NCBI GenBank assembly: GCA_016784425.1
Contig: JADHUQ010000003.1
Location: 1 to 37,372, forward strand
DNA: 37,372 nucleotides
Reading direction: 5' to 3'
From: Candidatus Delongbacteria bacterium
Lineage (GTDB): Bacteria > CAIWAD01 > BS150m-G50
Below, one piece after another: positions 26,901 through 33,561 of this stretch. The notes beneath the pieces were generated by a model that did no database searches, was not told the DNA's origin, and worked only from the letters and a program-made list of their open reading frames with translations. Numbering within the stretch: the first letter of the stretch is position 1; every line of letters begins with the position of its first letter. Made by a program: the position numbers and the translations under genes.

Positions 26901-27220
26901 GTGCTGTCCTTATCGAGATACTCCAACCGGACCAGGGTATCACTCATGACAGTTCGAATAATCAACTGGACCGGCTCTGTAGCAGTCAGACGGGGTTGAA
27001 AACCGGCGCTTTGCCAGCTGGCAGCCAGAAAAGGGGTTTCCGCGGAGGGATAGGTAGCGTCATGGTAGATATATTCTTTTGCTTTAACTGCAAGACTCAG
27101 CGATGACAAAAACAGTCCCGGGAGCAGGAGAAGCCAGAGCAATAAAGGATGACGACGAAGGCACTTCCGGAAGTGTCGCCTGCAGACAGGTTCTGGTATT
27201 GGTAATTGTGTTGCTCGCAT
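20969..27220 (-). CDS. sprA: SprA/Sov family outer-membrane translocon of the type IX secretion system
   Basis: A giant protein of about 2,080 residues, somewhat shorter than Flavobacterium SprA. After a long basic N-terminus a hydrophobic signal segment (PLLLWLLLLPGLFLSS) leads into KAKEYIYHDATYP. Conserved SprA-type segments follow, such as the region FGDGRIGLDATGNI, GQKVDINIDQDTDNTFDW and YLDDFESIKREQDL (about residue 770). Calcium-loop-like segments (DTEDRNNNGVLD) lie near 1,020. A Ser/Gly/charged low-complexity stretch lies at about 1,680-1,735. The C-terminal half has the dense aromatic strands of a very large barrel. In the known T9SS, SprA is the 36-strand pore that exports cargo with PorV. 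I prefer the ATG at 27220; one at 27295 overlaps rnz by 28 bp and would give an implausibly long signal n-region. It lies in an rnz-sprA-prmA cluster. Confidence 0.92.
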   Translation of the reverse strand: MRATQLPIPEPVCRRHFRKCLRRHPLLLWLLLLPGLFLSSLSLAVKAKEYIYHDATYPSAETPFLAASWQSAGFQPRLTATEPVQLIIRTVMSDTLVRLEYLDKDSTFQYVIFLTTEAYYERMLLHHAVQQLRHEMLRTKNQVQQRAGGALKIDIPFKVRNKTFRKFFGDGRIGLDATGNININGGFRKEKRERQDSYTNQANNTNFNMDMQQRFTIVGKIGQKVDINIDQDTDNTFDWQNSLRLTYTGTEDEIIKSISAGNVSLSLPGADFVTFSGRNSGLFGLKTVMQFGPLNMTAIMSVEHGENQSQTFTGGQSEQKSQIFPTQFISDRYFFLSHSYRIAYPVYTDRWEHLVNANSRVDFVEMYISSASGDENLDIYEEGEDTPIYTNQPMRRLSDSEYQRNDDLGYILINSYLRPNDILAVSFKNKLGVEFPSPALYGDNAVYILRDSHQDPATPHWDLMLRNKYQVATAGKSIDDLNFAIRRYTTGSSDPDHQGGVPYIEILHLDNENTSGQQSPDNKIDSRWIDTNTGIISFPSLEPFGQQDAYVIVADSTLQTNFNEADTLETIYNIPTTHNDFQRLSQRFYMETSVLTLSKVYDLGWNVIEGSETVKLNGQKLQRDKDYTIDYVAGIVTILTSEADNPGASLEITYQNHEMISIEKKTIMGVRGQYNFDEASYLGATVLYLNQQIQEDKVRIGNEPMRNLVLDLNGALEFHPRFLTRMIDSIPLVEAEQESEISIEGEIARVIPNPNPLNNPATGDNNGVAYLDDFESIKREQDLGMRSGAWFISSSPAHTLTGDRGIATAYSPRQRVPKQEIWEEYDSGNLQNDDLQILQMDFYPLLYETGEQGQEIPEGGSWGGFYHDFRGANPDQSNTKYIELMVRSSGDRSGLIHIELGEISEDVIPNGQLDTEDRIEPALVNVGNGLLDEGEDIGIDGRAGEDPPWPGTAAMAHWSGDSTAMVAEFGSFYDFWDINGNNRKEALEPWSRDDWQYRDESNGQWFKGLENNGADAATYLPDTEDRNNNGVLDTIENYYSYTLSTDPASPWSRYQVSQNSYGWTLYRIPLKEYEIAWNNPTFQNIRGVRIWFEGFHQSTSLQLASFMLVGNEWREIYPVTASGDTLAYGNVAVINTHENSDYEPPAGVQGHRDAITGAYQKEQSLVMQLDELPADSTFWIYKILNDRVRLTDYNRLKMFIRGGSELREQVFPDSVLEIRLRLASTEQDYYEYHRYLTAGWQLNNMDIIFEEITDLEEFSRSSKDQPDPEKPKQISDGGYVLVKGNPSLNDVSFLYLGVTNHDAVANSEAVYFNELRVSDVKREVGQAQRVAVNLRLSDFMTLYGRLEKRDSEFHTIEQRMGTGDNTTSEVANSTIHLDKFLPRPWRTNIPLSLSSNRSVSSPKYFPGDDRLVPDNPPEEILNRRHTLNGSISFSKTGSENPWLSHTLDKLSVSYDVSQTYVSNDQIAADTTRSEQISTSYSNSPNWRHELPLFNWTEGMPLLGGLRNINFRYFPTRLGVSASTSWTENMRYNRNNTTSENHTYTMSRRFEYSLSPFRSFSLSYNRSYQSDLYFRLRDLYDTTDSTTYHYEDAATDLFAQDRSIQQSANLKFQPSFLNWLRPDFNYSTQYSWNRTLADPRKGVDLGSQNTLTGNGTLKPQDIFAWLLQVPKAGRSGSSRRNNRPPAQDERSQAGGGSRGSEGEAADSASVAEVIETPGVPLGERLDSAFRSARQGTYSVLSKLGDIRLTSTLTRTQSDPGYDIYDKGIGSGSRHASLAYQLGLESNPGSGREQLNSESGYIFNPTSSITRGYGVTTQMKVTRDIDLDFQYDIDIQRGWGETESRQESWTGLPLYLLKENVGTDNEIPLVRIPDYQLRWNHLESLPWVSNICQSINLSHHYSGMVRRTFRDFGDYLGLNRLEYERNFNPLVGLNITWIGRFSTTASYNQRMSFGISEPGEMRDAEYSNTRDLSIATTYRLGRGTKLPFKLWFMKTGSLRNDVNFTMTYTRSNTSNRSSFNGVDEWSSENFNRNWTVRLETRYSFTPNVTGGIQYEFGQRLDNRDPSGRVSFQELRLNVNTNIVGR

Positions 27221-27267
27221 ATGAACTAGAGCTGTGCAGCGGAAGTCGGCGATACCTGCTCTGGTAT

Positions 27268-28284
27268 TTATTGCTCCGGTTTCCTCATCGCACACATATC
27301 CTTCTCGTTCTTTCTGGATGGTCTGCTGCTGTTGCGGGCACGATAAATGATCTCCGGACGCCCGCTGGCAGGTATCACGACACGCATCAGGTCCGCGGCA
27401 AGAACTGCCCCGGGAAGTTCCTGTTCAAGCTGCTCCTGGATTACATTACCTCGATTCAGGTAACGGGAGCTGACATGTGTGAGTATCAGATCTCTTACGC
27501 CAGCCTCCCTGGCAACCTGAACGGCGTCACTCACAGTTGAGTGCTGGGTTCGACGGGCGTTCTTGCGGTCGTCATTGTCATATGTACTTTCATGGATCAG
27601 AATATCAGCCTTGCGGGCAAGATCGACTGAGGCTGTTGTGTAAGTTGAGTCGGTAATGTAGACGATTTTCCGACCTGGCAGTGGCGGCGTGACCAGATCA
27701 CCGCTGCTGATAATCCTGCCATCCTTAAGGGTGATATCCCTGCCCTCTTTCAGCAGACGACGCTCCGGTCCCTCCGGAATACCTAACTCGGCTGCCAGCG
27801 CTGCGTTGAGTCGCCCGGGACGCAATTTCTCGACCAGCGAATATGCCAGTGTGTAAATGCGGTGTCGCACCCGCACTGCCTCCAGCCAGTACTCCGTAGT
27901 TTCAAGAATTGTCTGCGGTTCTTTGCCAATCGTCAGTTCATGAATTTTCAGGGGGTAATTAAAATCGGTTTCAGATATCCGTTTCATGAAACGTACATAT
28001 TCGGCGATTCCGGGCGGACCAAAAATCTGAAGCGGTTCTTCCCGTTTGTTCAGTTGGAATGAGGTCAGCAAACCGATCAATCCGTAGAAGTGATCGCCGT
28101 GCAGGTGGGTGATGAGAATCTTCCTGATTCGTGACCGCTTCAAGGGACTGCGTATAATCTGATGTTGCGTCCCCTCACCGCAATCAAAGAGCAGGACTTC
28201 TCTCTCCCTCTTGCAGGCGAGGGCGGCCACGTTTCGCTCAAAAGTCGGGGTCGCCGAGCCGGTCCCCAGGAAGACTAATTCCAT
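27268..28284 (-). CDS. rnz: ribonuclease Z (tRNA 3' endonuclease)
   Basis: Metallo-beta-lactamase-fold enzyme that cuts the 3' trailer of tRNA precursors. It suits a genome whose tRNA here lacks an encoded CCA. The 338 residues have the opening FLGTGSATPTFERNVAALA, the zinc motif THLHGDH and later KADILIHESTYD and LTHVSSRY. The C-terminal tail of about 25 residues is basic and looks disordered. An AAGGA motif lies 14 nt before the ATG, further than usual. It is the first gene of the rnz-sprA-prmA unit. Confidence 0.94.
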   Translation of the reverse strand: MELVFLGTGSATPTFERNVAALACKREREVLLFDCGEGTQHQIIRSPLKRSRIRKILITHLHGDHFYGLIGLLTSFQLNKREEPLQIFGPPGIAEYVRFMKRISETDFNYPLKIHELTIGKEPQTILETTEYWLEAVRVRHRIYTLAYSLVEKLRPGRLNAALAAELGIPEGPERRLLKEGRDITLKDGRIISSGDLVTPPLPGRKIVYITDSTYTTASVDLARKADILIHESTYDNDDRKNARRTQHSTVSDAVQVAREAGVRDLILTHVSSRYLNRGNVIQEQLEQELPGAVLAADLMRVVIPASGRPEIIYRARNSSRPSRKNEKDMCAMRKPEQ

Positions 28285-28750
28285 ATGGATAAGTTAAGTC
28301 CTTATAGTATTGCTACAGATGAATGACCGAAATCAGGAAGACATTCTATAGCAATAGTAGTTACCGCGGCTTATGACGTTTCCTAAAGGACATTCTTACA
28401 AGCTTACAAGCATCGGTAGAATAGTGATTTTTTAAGTAAATGAAAATGCGGGGTTATGCAAAAGAAATCGCCAGGTGAATTGATCCCGGCAGGGAGACAA
28501 GGCAGCAACCCAGTCTTTGACCGATGATGTTTCAGTCTCAAGATAGAGCTGCCTTCCAGGTGAACTTAATTACAGGAGAAACTCAAACCTCACTTATCTG
28601 CTCAAGTTTCCTACCTCTAAAAATGCGAACTTTGCCCCAGTTGTTATCGCAAAATCGTTGTGGAAGAGATGAGCCGGGGAGCCGTTACAGTAAAAGTAAT
28701 CTTGTCTTTCTGACAGTCCTGTAATGGTCTGCAACAGCTGTTCGGATTAC

Positions 28751-28785
28751 AAAAAAAAAGGCAAATGCGGGGAGCATTTGCCTTT
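28751..28785 (-). terminator. strong intrinsic terminator, minus strand
   Basis: A 12-bp perfect stem (28757-28768 with 28774-28785, arm AAAGGCAAATGC) with a 5-nt loop is followed on the minus strand by a T9 tract. No minus-strand gene lies upstream of it, so it must end an unannotated transcript. Confidence 0.8.
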
Positions 28786-28880
28786 GGGAAGTGTACGAAA
28801 GACGATTCAACAATATTAGGGAGTGTAATATAGAAGCGTTCGCTTATTAGCAAAGCAAACTGCGTGCCAAAATATTACAC
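28751..28880 (-). ncRNA. candidate structured small RNA ending at the 28751 terminator
   Basis: A perfect 9-bp inverted repeat (GTGTAATAT at 28823-28831 and ATATTACAC at 28872-28880) encloses 40 nt with a second small hairpin (AAGCG/CGCTT). This folded element lies about 40 bp upstream of a strong minus-strand terminator in a stretch without open frames. That is the layout of a small RNA of about 80-130 nt. The 5' end is not defined; a TATATT box at about 28829 is one option and would shorten the RNA. No known family is recognised. Confidence 0.4.
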
Positions 28881-28974
28881 AGCTTCTTACACTGTTTATT
28901 ATTGATTTACATACATTATCATACTGGGGCTGATTCGTTGTTTTGGTGATATAAACCACTGCTGCAAAGAGTTG

Positions 28975-29003
28975 TTGCTCTAATGTAAGAAATACAGTAC
29001 AAT
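28975..29003 (+). promoter_or_regulatory. possible promoter for the plus-strand barrel gene
   Basis: TTGCTC (28975-28980), a 17-nt spacer and TACAAT (28998-29003) fit sigma-70 spacing moderately. It would give a leader of about 195 nt. A TATAAC box at about 29177 is a weaker, closer alternative. Confidence 0.35.
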
Positions 29004-29206
29004 TCAGCCATTTATGGAACGATAATGGATCAAACAGGAGTTGTTAGTCTTAACCACAATAATGGTTTATATCAACCGTTCATCAAAAACCAGATAATCC
29101 TGTTCATTTTGACCGGAGCACGCAATTTCACCACCTCATGCTGAAGAAGAAATTCTTGTAGAAGTGTACAAAGAGGTATAACTTTGCTGGAAATGAGGAG
29201 GCAATT

Positions 29207-30673
29207 ATGCGTTTAGTCACGATCGCTGTTTTCCTGGGGTGCTCGCTGGTAACCGGTTGGGCACAGGGGAATTCTCCGGTAGAACCTGCGGCGGAGGGAT
29301 CTACACAACCCTTTCATCTGTCTGTTGGTGTCGGCGCTGTGACAATGGACGGAGAAACATATCAGCAGATATCGCTTCGCCCTGAGATTCCTCTGGGTAA
29401 GTTTGGAATCGGTCTTGATATCACCATTTTCTTTGATGCAGATGGTAATATACGCAGCAAGGATTGGGATGAGCCGGCTGATTTACTGGACAAGATCCGC
29501 TACCTGCGTTATGGCCACCCCGGGGAGCAACTCTATATCCGTGCCGGAGCCCTGGATAATGTTACCCTCGGCTACGGCATCCTGATGAAACACTATTCCA
29601 ACTCAATTGATTACCCTTCAGTCAGAAGACTGGGTGCAAATTTTCAGGTGCGGGGGGCCGGTTTTCAGCTGGAGGGTATGTTCAACGATTTTCGGGAATT
29701 GACTGAACCTGGTCTGCTCGGTGTCCGGATGAGTCGGCCGCTACTCTGGGGTTTCACCGCCGGTGCCTCTATTGTAGCTGACGGCAACCAGTACGCCAAT
29801 CTGGTAGACGAGGACAACGATGATGTGCCGGATGAGCTCGATCGTTTTCCTGGTGAAAATGACACGGAAGTATACAGCTGGCTGGCGGCACTGTACCAGA
29901 GCAATCAGCTTGCCTACGATGGTTTAAGGGGTCAATACCCCGAGTGGCCGGAAGATCCGACCACCGCCACACCCGACTATACACCGGGCAAAGATCCGGT
30001 TACCGCAGTCGCCTTCGATCTCGGCTATCCCCTGCTGGGTAATAAATTACTCCTCTATGCCCAGGGTGCGCACTTTGTGGCGCATGGTTTTGGCATTGCA
30101 GCCCCAGGTGTAGTTTTTCAACCGGTCAATTCCCTGAGTATGGGTGTTGAATACCGATCCTACACCGACGAGTTCATCCCTGAGTTTTTCGATAGAACTT
30201 ATGAGCTCAATCGTTATTCCGTGGTGGATGTTAATGGTCAGGCAGCACTCAGGTCACGCGAATCATATCTGTTGGCTAACGCAAAGGCAGCTCGAGGTGT
30301 TTACGCAAGTGTCAATTTCCAGCTGCTGAGTCTGGTGGATGGTACCCTGGCGTACACCAGCATGCATCCGGTGGCTGAAGGGGATCAGACCAATACAATA
30401 TACGGTTCGCTAGGGCTTAATATGGCGCGTGTCCCCAAACTGACGGAGCTTTCCGCCTATTATTATCAGGCAAACGTGAAGAAGTTGTTCATACTGGAGC
30501 CAAACGCGTTACCTATCTGGGGTTACAAGATCGGTTACGAGATAACCAGTGGTGTCAATCTGCTCCTGAACTACCGTTATACCTATCAGGATCTTGACGG
30601 TGACGGTATAATCAGCGGAACTGCTGAACAGGTAAAGACATTTTCCATCGAAACATATTTCACGGTGCGGTAG
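29207..30673 (+). CDS. outer-membrane beta-barrel protein with calcium-loop motifs, function unknown
   Basis: A 488-residue exported protein with a signal peptide (MRLVTIAVFLGCSLVTGWAQ) and many amphipathic strands ending in aromatic residues (NLLLNYRYTYQD, KTFSIETYF). At about residues 198-215 it has DEDNDDVPDELDRFPGEND, and near residue 465 DLDGDGIISG; these are aspartate-rich loops of the thrombospondin type 3 kind that bind calcium. The start has a strong GAGGAGG 6 nt before the ATG. I do not recognise a named family. It is a single gene, first on the only plus-strand stretch of the window. Confidence 0.78.
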   Translation: MRLVTIAVFLGCSLVTGWAQGNSPVEPAAEGSTQPFHLSVGVGAVTMDGETYQQISLRPEIPLGKFGIGLDITIFFDADGNIRSKDWDEPADLLDKIRYLRYGHPGEQLYIRAGALDNVTLGYGILMKHYSNSIDYPSVRRLGANFQVRGAGFQLEGMFNDFRELTEPGLLGVRMSRPLLWGFTAGASIVADGNQYANLVDEDNDDVPDELDRFPGENDTEVYSWLAALYQSNQLAYDGLRGQYPEWPEDPTTATPDYTPGKDPVTAVAFDLGYPLLGNKLLLYAQGAHFVAHGFGIAAPGVVFQPVNSLSMGVEYRSYTDEFIPEFFDRTYELNRYSVVDVNGQAALRSRESYLLANAKAARGVYASVNFQLLSLVDGTLAYTSMHPVAEGDQTNTIYGSLGLNMARVPKLTELSAYYYQANVKKLFILEPNALPIWGYKIGYEITSGVNLLLNYRYTYQDLDGDGIISGTAEQVKTFSIETYFTVR

Positions 30674-30702
30674 CAGCTGGGATCCTGTGCAGTCTGGTCA
30701 GG

Positions 30703-30749
30703 CCAGTTTTCTCTTGTAAAAAACTGGGGAGCATGGTAGACTGTTCCCC
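30703..30749. promoter_or_regulatory. overlapping hairpins and promoter-like boxes before the tRNA
   Basis: An 8-bp stem CCAGTTTT/AAAACTGG (30703-30727) overlaps by 2 nt an 8-bp stem GGGGAGCA/TGTTCCCC (30726-30749). The second is followed on the minus strand by AG and six T, a minus-strand terminator shape. On the plus strand TTGTAA (30714-30719), 17 nt and TAGACT (30737-30742) form a possible promoter whose start would lie just before the tRNA. Either hairpin may also end the 29207 transcript. Confidence 0.4.
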
Positions 30750-30764
30750 GTTCAAGTTTGGCCA

Positions 30765-30838
30765 GGGCGATTAGCTCAGTTGGTTAGAGCGCATGCCCCA
30801 CACGCATGAGGCCGCAGGTTCGAACCCCGCATCGCCCA
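30765..30838 (+). tRNA. tRNA-Val (anticodon CAC) with unusual C33
   Basis: A 74-nt cloverleaf: acceptor stem GGGCGAT/ATCGCCC fully paired with discriminator A; D stem GCTC/GAGC; anticodon stem CATGC/GCATG with loop CCCACAC; a 5-nt variable loop; and T loop TTCGAAC. The anticodon is CAC (30799-30801). Two features are odd: position 33 is C instead of the nearly universal T, and the T stem GCAGG/CCCGC has an A-C mismatch at its third pair. CCA is not encoded. It lies 28 bp before the clc start and may share its transcript. Confidence 0.88.
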
Positions 30839-30866
30839 TTAATTTCCACAGTAAATTGAAACTGCT

Positions 30867-32903
30867 TTGCGTAAGAAGATTCCCTTCACAAACCTCCGTA
30901 AATCCCTGCGACAAACTGTCAACCTGCTGAAAACACAAGACCAGGCATTTGTGCTGGTTACGGCCGTGCTGATCGGGATCGCCGGTGGTTATGCGGCGGT
31001 GGGAATTCAATACGCTATCAAGGGTTTCCAACTGATCTTCTGGCAGCATGAATACTCGCTGGATTACATCCGACAGTTGCCCTGGTGGTGGAAAATAGCC
31101 GCGCCGGCGGTCGGTGGCCTGATTGTGGGGCTCATCATCCAGTTTGTGGCTAAGGAGGCCAAAGGGCATGGTGTTCCGGAAGTCATGGAAGCGATCCTCC
31201 TGCGCAATGGCCGCATCCGGCCCCGGGTAGTAATTGCCAAACTGTTCGGTTCTGCCATCTATATCGCCTCCGGTGGATCGGTGGGACGGGAGGGTCCGGT
31301 TATTCAGATCGGATCAGCTATCGGGTCGAGTGCCGGTCAGCTGCTCGGTGTCAACACTAACAGGATGAGGACCTTTGTCGCCTGTGGTGCAGCTGCAGGT
31401 ATCGCTGCCGCTTTCAACGCTCCGGTGGCCGGAGCGCTTTTTGCTATTGAAATTCTACTCGGCGACATCGCCGTACTCCAGTTCAGTCCCATTGTAGTTG
31501 CCTCTGTCTCGGCGACAGTTGTCTCCAGGCATTATCTGGGTGATTTTCCTGCCTTCTCTGTCCCCCACTATGAAATGATCAGCGCCTGGGAGTTACTGCT
31601 CTATCTGGGACTCGGTCTGCTCTGTGGCCTGGTAGCCTCCGGTTTTATCAAGGTGTTGTACGCCTCAGAAGACCTGTTCGATCGGTTCAAATATCCTGAT
31701 TCACTCAAAGGTACCATCGGCGGTCTCCTGATCGGCATCATCGGCGTTATGGCACCGGAGATTTTCGGTGTCGGATACGACAGTATCGATGCGGCGCTGC
31801 AGAGTAACATGATCTGGAAGCTGGCTTTTATACTTGTCCTGGTCAAGATACTTGCTACCTCAATCTCACTGGGTTCAGGGGGATCCGGTGGTATTTTTGC
31901 CCCATCCCTTTTTCTCGGTGCAGCCACCGGTGCCTTTTTCGGGGGGCTGGCACATCTTATCTTCCCGACGATCACCGCTAATCCGGGCGCTTACGCCCTG
32001 GTCGGTATGGGGGGAGTGGTTGCCGCCACCACTCACGGGCCAATTACTGCGATATTGATCATCTTTGAGATGACAAATGACTACAAGACAATCCTGCCCC
32101 TCATGTTGACCTGTATTGTTGCTACCATCATTGCACTGAGGATCAACAAGCATTCAATTTATACGCTGAAACTTTTCCGCCGGGGGATAGACCTGCAGAA
32201 AGGCCGGGAGGTAAATGTTCTCAAGTCTATCCGGGTAGAAGATGTCTATCACAAAAGTATAGAACGGATTGATGAAAGCGCTTCCTTCACAGAAGTTGTC
32301 AGCCGGCTTTACAGCAGCCAGCATTCCTGCCTCCATGTCCTGAACCAGGCGGGTGAGCTGACCGGTGTGATTTCCATGAATGAGATCCGCCAGACTCTGG
32401 CAGATTATAATGAACTCAAGAATCTGCTGATCGCCGCTGATATCAGCAATGATGTCCTCGTTTCAACCAGCCAGGAGGATACACTCGACGATGTGATGAA
32501 AGCTTTCGGCAGCTATCATCTGGATGAAATGCCGGTACTCGATGAAAATGGTGATATTCTCGGTACGGTCCAGAAAACCGATGTGATACAAACCTACAAT
32601 CGCCTGATTTCACTGAAGGACATCTCAAACGAGATCAGTTCCGGGATCAAGCATGCCCGCAAAAAAGAAGCGGTACATGTGGTCGATAACTATTTCGTAA
32701 AAGAGATTGAGGTGCCGGATTACTTCCTGGGTCGGCGCATCGGTGAGTTGGACATACGCAATGAATACAAGCTGGAAATCCTGTTGATTTTTCCAACCGT
32801 TGATACTTCTCAGGCAATCCAGCCAGATTTCAATTATATGTTTACCCCGGGGAACCACCTGCTGGTATTTGGTAACGAGAAGGACATCCTGAGGCTGGAA
32901 TAG
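30867..32903 (+). CDS. ClC-family chloride channel/transporter with CBS and TrkA_C domains
   Basis: A 678-residue inner-membrane protein. The ClC core has KGHGVPEVMEA, the selectivity motif GREGPVIQIGSAIGS with the external gating Glu, FNAPVAGALFAIEI, and GGIFAPSLFLGA. At the place of the internal proton glutamate of CLC-ec1 (Glu203) I read Ile, while the preceding Glu is kept; this could mean channel-like behaviour, by inference. Two CBS repeats (about 450-590) and a TrkA_C/RCK_C-like domain (about 600-678) follow in the cytosol, suggesting nucleotide or ligand control. The start is a TTG at 30867 without a ribosome binding site. The frame is closed by a stop at 30852, and no ATG is available near the first helix. 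Confidence 0.92.
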   Translation: MRKKIPFTNLRKSLRQTVNLLKTQDQAFVLVTAVLIGIAGGYAAVGIQYAIKGFQLIFWQHEYSLDYIRQLPWWWKIAAPAVGGLIVGLIIQFVAKEAKGHGVPEVMEAILLRNGRIRPRVVIAKLFGSAIYIASGGSVGREGPVIQIGSAIGSSAGQLLGVNTNRMRTFVACGAAAGIAAAFNAPVAGALFAIEILLGDIAVLQFSPIVVASVSATVVSRHYLGDFPAFSVPHYEMISAWELLLYLGLGLLCGLVASGFIKVLYASEDLFDRFKYPDSLKGTIGGLLIGIIGVMAPEIFGVGYDSIDAALQSNMIWKLAFILVLVKILATSISLGSGGSGGIFAPSLFLGAATGAFFGGLAHLIFPTITANPGAYALVGMGGVVAATTHGPITAILIIFEMTNDYKTILPLMLTCIVATIIALRINKHSIYTLKLFRRGIDLQKGREVNVLKSIRVEDVYHKSIERIDESASFTEVVSRLYSSQHSCLHVLNQAGELTGVISMNEIRQTLADYNELKNLLIAADISNDVLVSTSQEDTLDDVMKAFGSYHLDEMPVLDENGDILGTVQKTDVIQTYNRLISLKDISNEISSGIKHARKKEAVHVVDNYFVKEIEVPDYFLGRRIGELDIRNEYKLEILLIFPTVDTSQAIQPDFNYMFTPGNHLLVFGNEKDILRLE

Positions 32904-33084
32904 GCACATCCGCGACAATGTTTGCGACACCGATGATCACATACCATTGATACCAGACTCCACTCACCCTCAAAACCGCACACCAAGTCCATACAGTACA
33001 CACCTCTGCACACTGAACTGCATCACACAGCTTCGGCAGTCATGGTGAATCTGAGTCGGTTCCGGTCAGGGTTGGGAGGAGAAA

Positions 33085-33561
33085 CTAGGTTTGCGCCAAC
33101 AGCAGTACTACCGCCTGGGCGGCGATCCCTTCACCGCGACCGGTGAAACCAAGCTGTTCGGAAGTTGTCGCCTTCAGGGAGACATTCTCCAGAGGTGTAT
33201 CGAGGAGAGGGGCGATCTGTTCCCGCATGGCGGGCAGGAAGGGAGCAACCCGCGGTTGCTGTAAAACCAGGGTGGCATCCAGATTACCCAGGCGATAACC
33301 CCGTTCCTGGATCAGTTGGAAGACCTGTTTCAGCAGTTCGCGACTGTCGCAACCTGAGTAGCGGGGATCGTCATCAGGAAAGTGCTGACCGATATCGCCC
33401 AACGCCAGCGCCCCCAGCAGTGCATCACAGATGGCGTGCAGCAGGACATCGGCATCGCTGTGCCCGGCCAGACCCAGTTCGTAAGGAATTTGTACCCCGC
33501 CCAGGATCAGAGGACGATCCGGCACCAGCCGGTGTACATCAAAACCGCAACCAATCCGCAC
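33085..33561 (-). CDS. ispF: 2-C-methyl-D-erythritol 2,4-cyclodiphosphate synthase
   Basis: An enzyme of the MEP isoprenoid pathway. The 158 residues are full length and carry the metal-binding DVHRL (residues 8-12) and [27 protein letters not shown], and near the end [16 protein letters not shown]. The start is a GTG at 33561 with AAGGAG 8 nt upstream, overlapping the ispD end by 23 bp. It converges with clc across a 180-bp gap in which I see no clear terminator. Confidence 0.96.
   Translation of the reverse strand: MRIGCGFDVHRLVPDRPLILGGVQIPYELGLAGHSDADVLLHAICDALLGALALGDIGQHFPDDDPRYSGCDSRELLKQVFQLIQERGYRLGNLDATLVLQQPRVAPFLPAMREQIAPLLDTPLENVSLKATTSEQLGFTGRGEGIAAQAVVLLLAQT

Larger units (their letters stand above)
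28285..29206. other. 0.9-kb gene-free region upstream of rnz and the plus-strand barrel gene
   Basis: No convincing coding frame exists on either strand, and the sequence becomes AT-rich above 28800. It holds the divergent control regions of rnz (minus) and the 29207 gene (plus), a direct repeat CTTACAAG at about 28395-28412, a minus-strand terminator and a structured inverted repeat (next entries). I recognise no known riboswitch in 28400-28740. Confidence 0.6.

Noticed and set aside
28524-28724. 66-codon plus-strand open frame in the gene-free region
   Set aside because: No ribosome binding site, no family resemblance and composition unlike the real genes.
28400-28740. Possible riboswitch between rnz and the small RNA candidate
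   Set aside because: I compared it by eye with the conserved cores of TPP, SAM, cobalamin, c-di-GMP and fluoride riboswitches and found no match; there is also no suitably placed gene.
28823-28880. Miniature transposon from the inverted repeat
   Set aside because: The 9-bp arms lack flanking target duplications, and the neighbouring terminator fits an RNA gene better.
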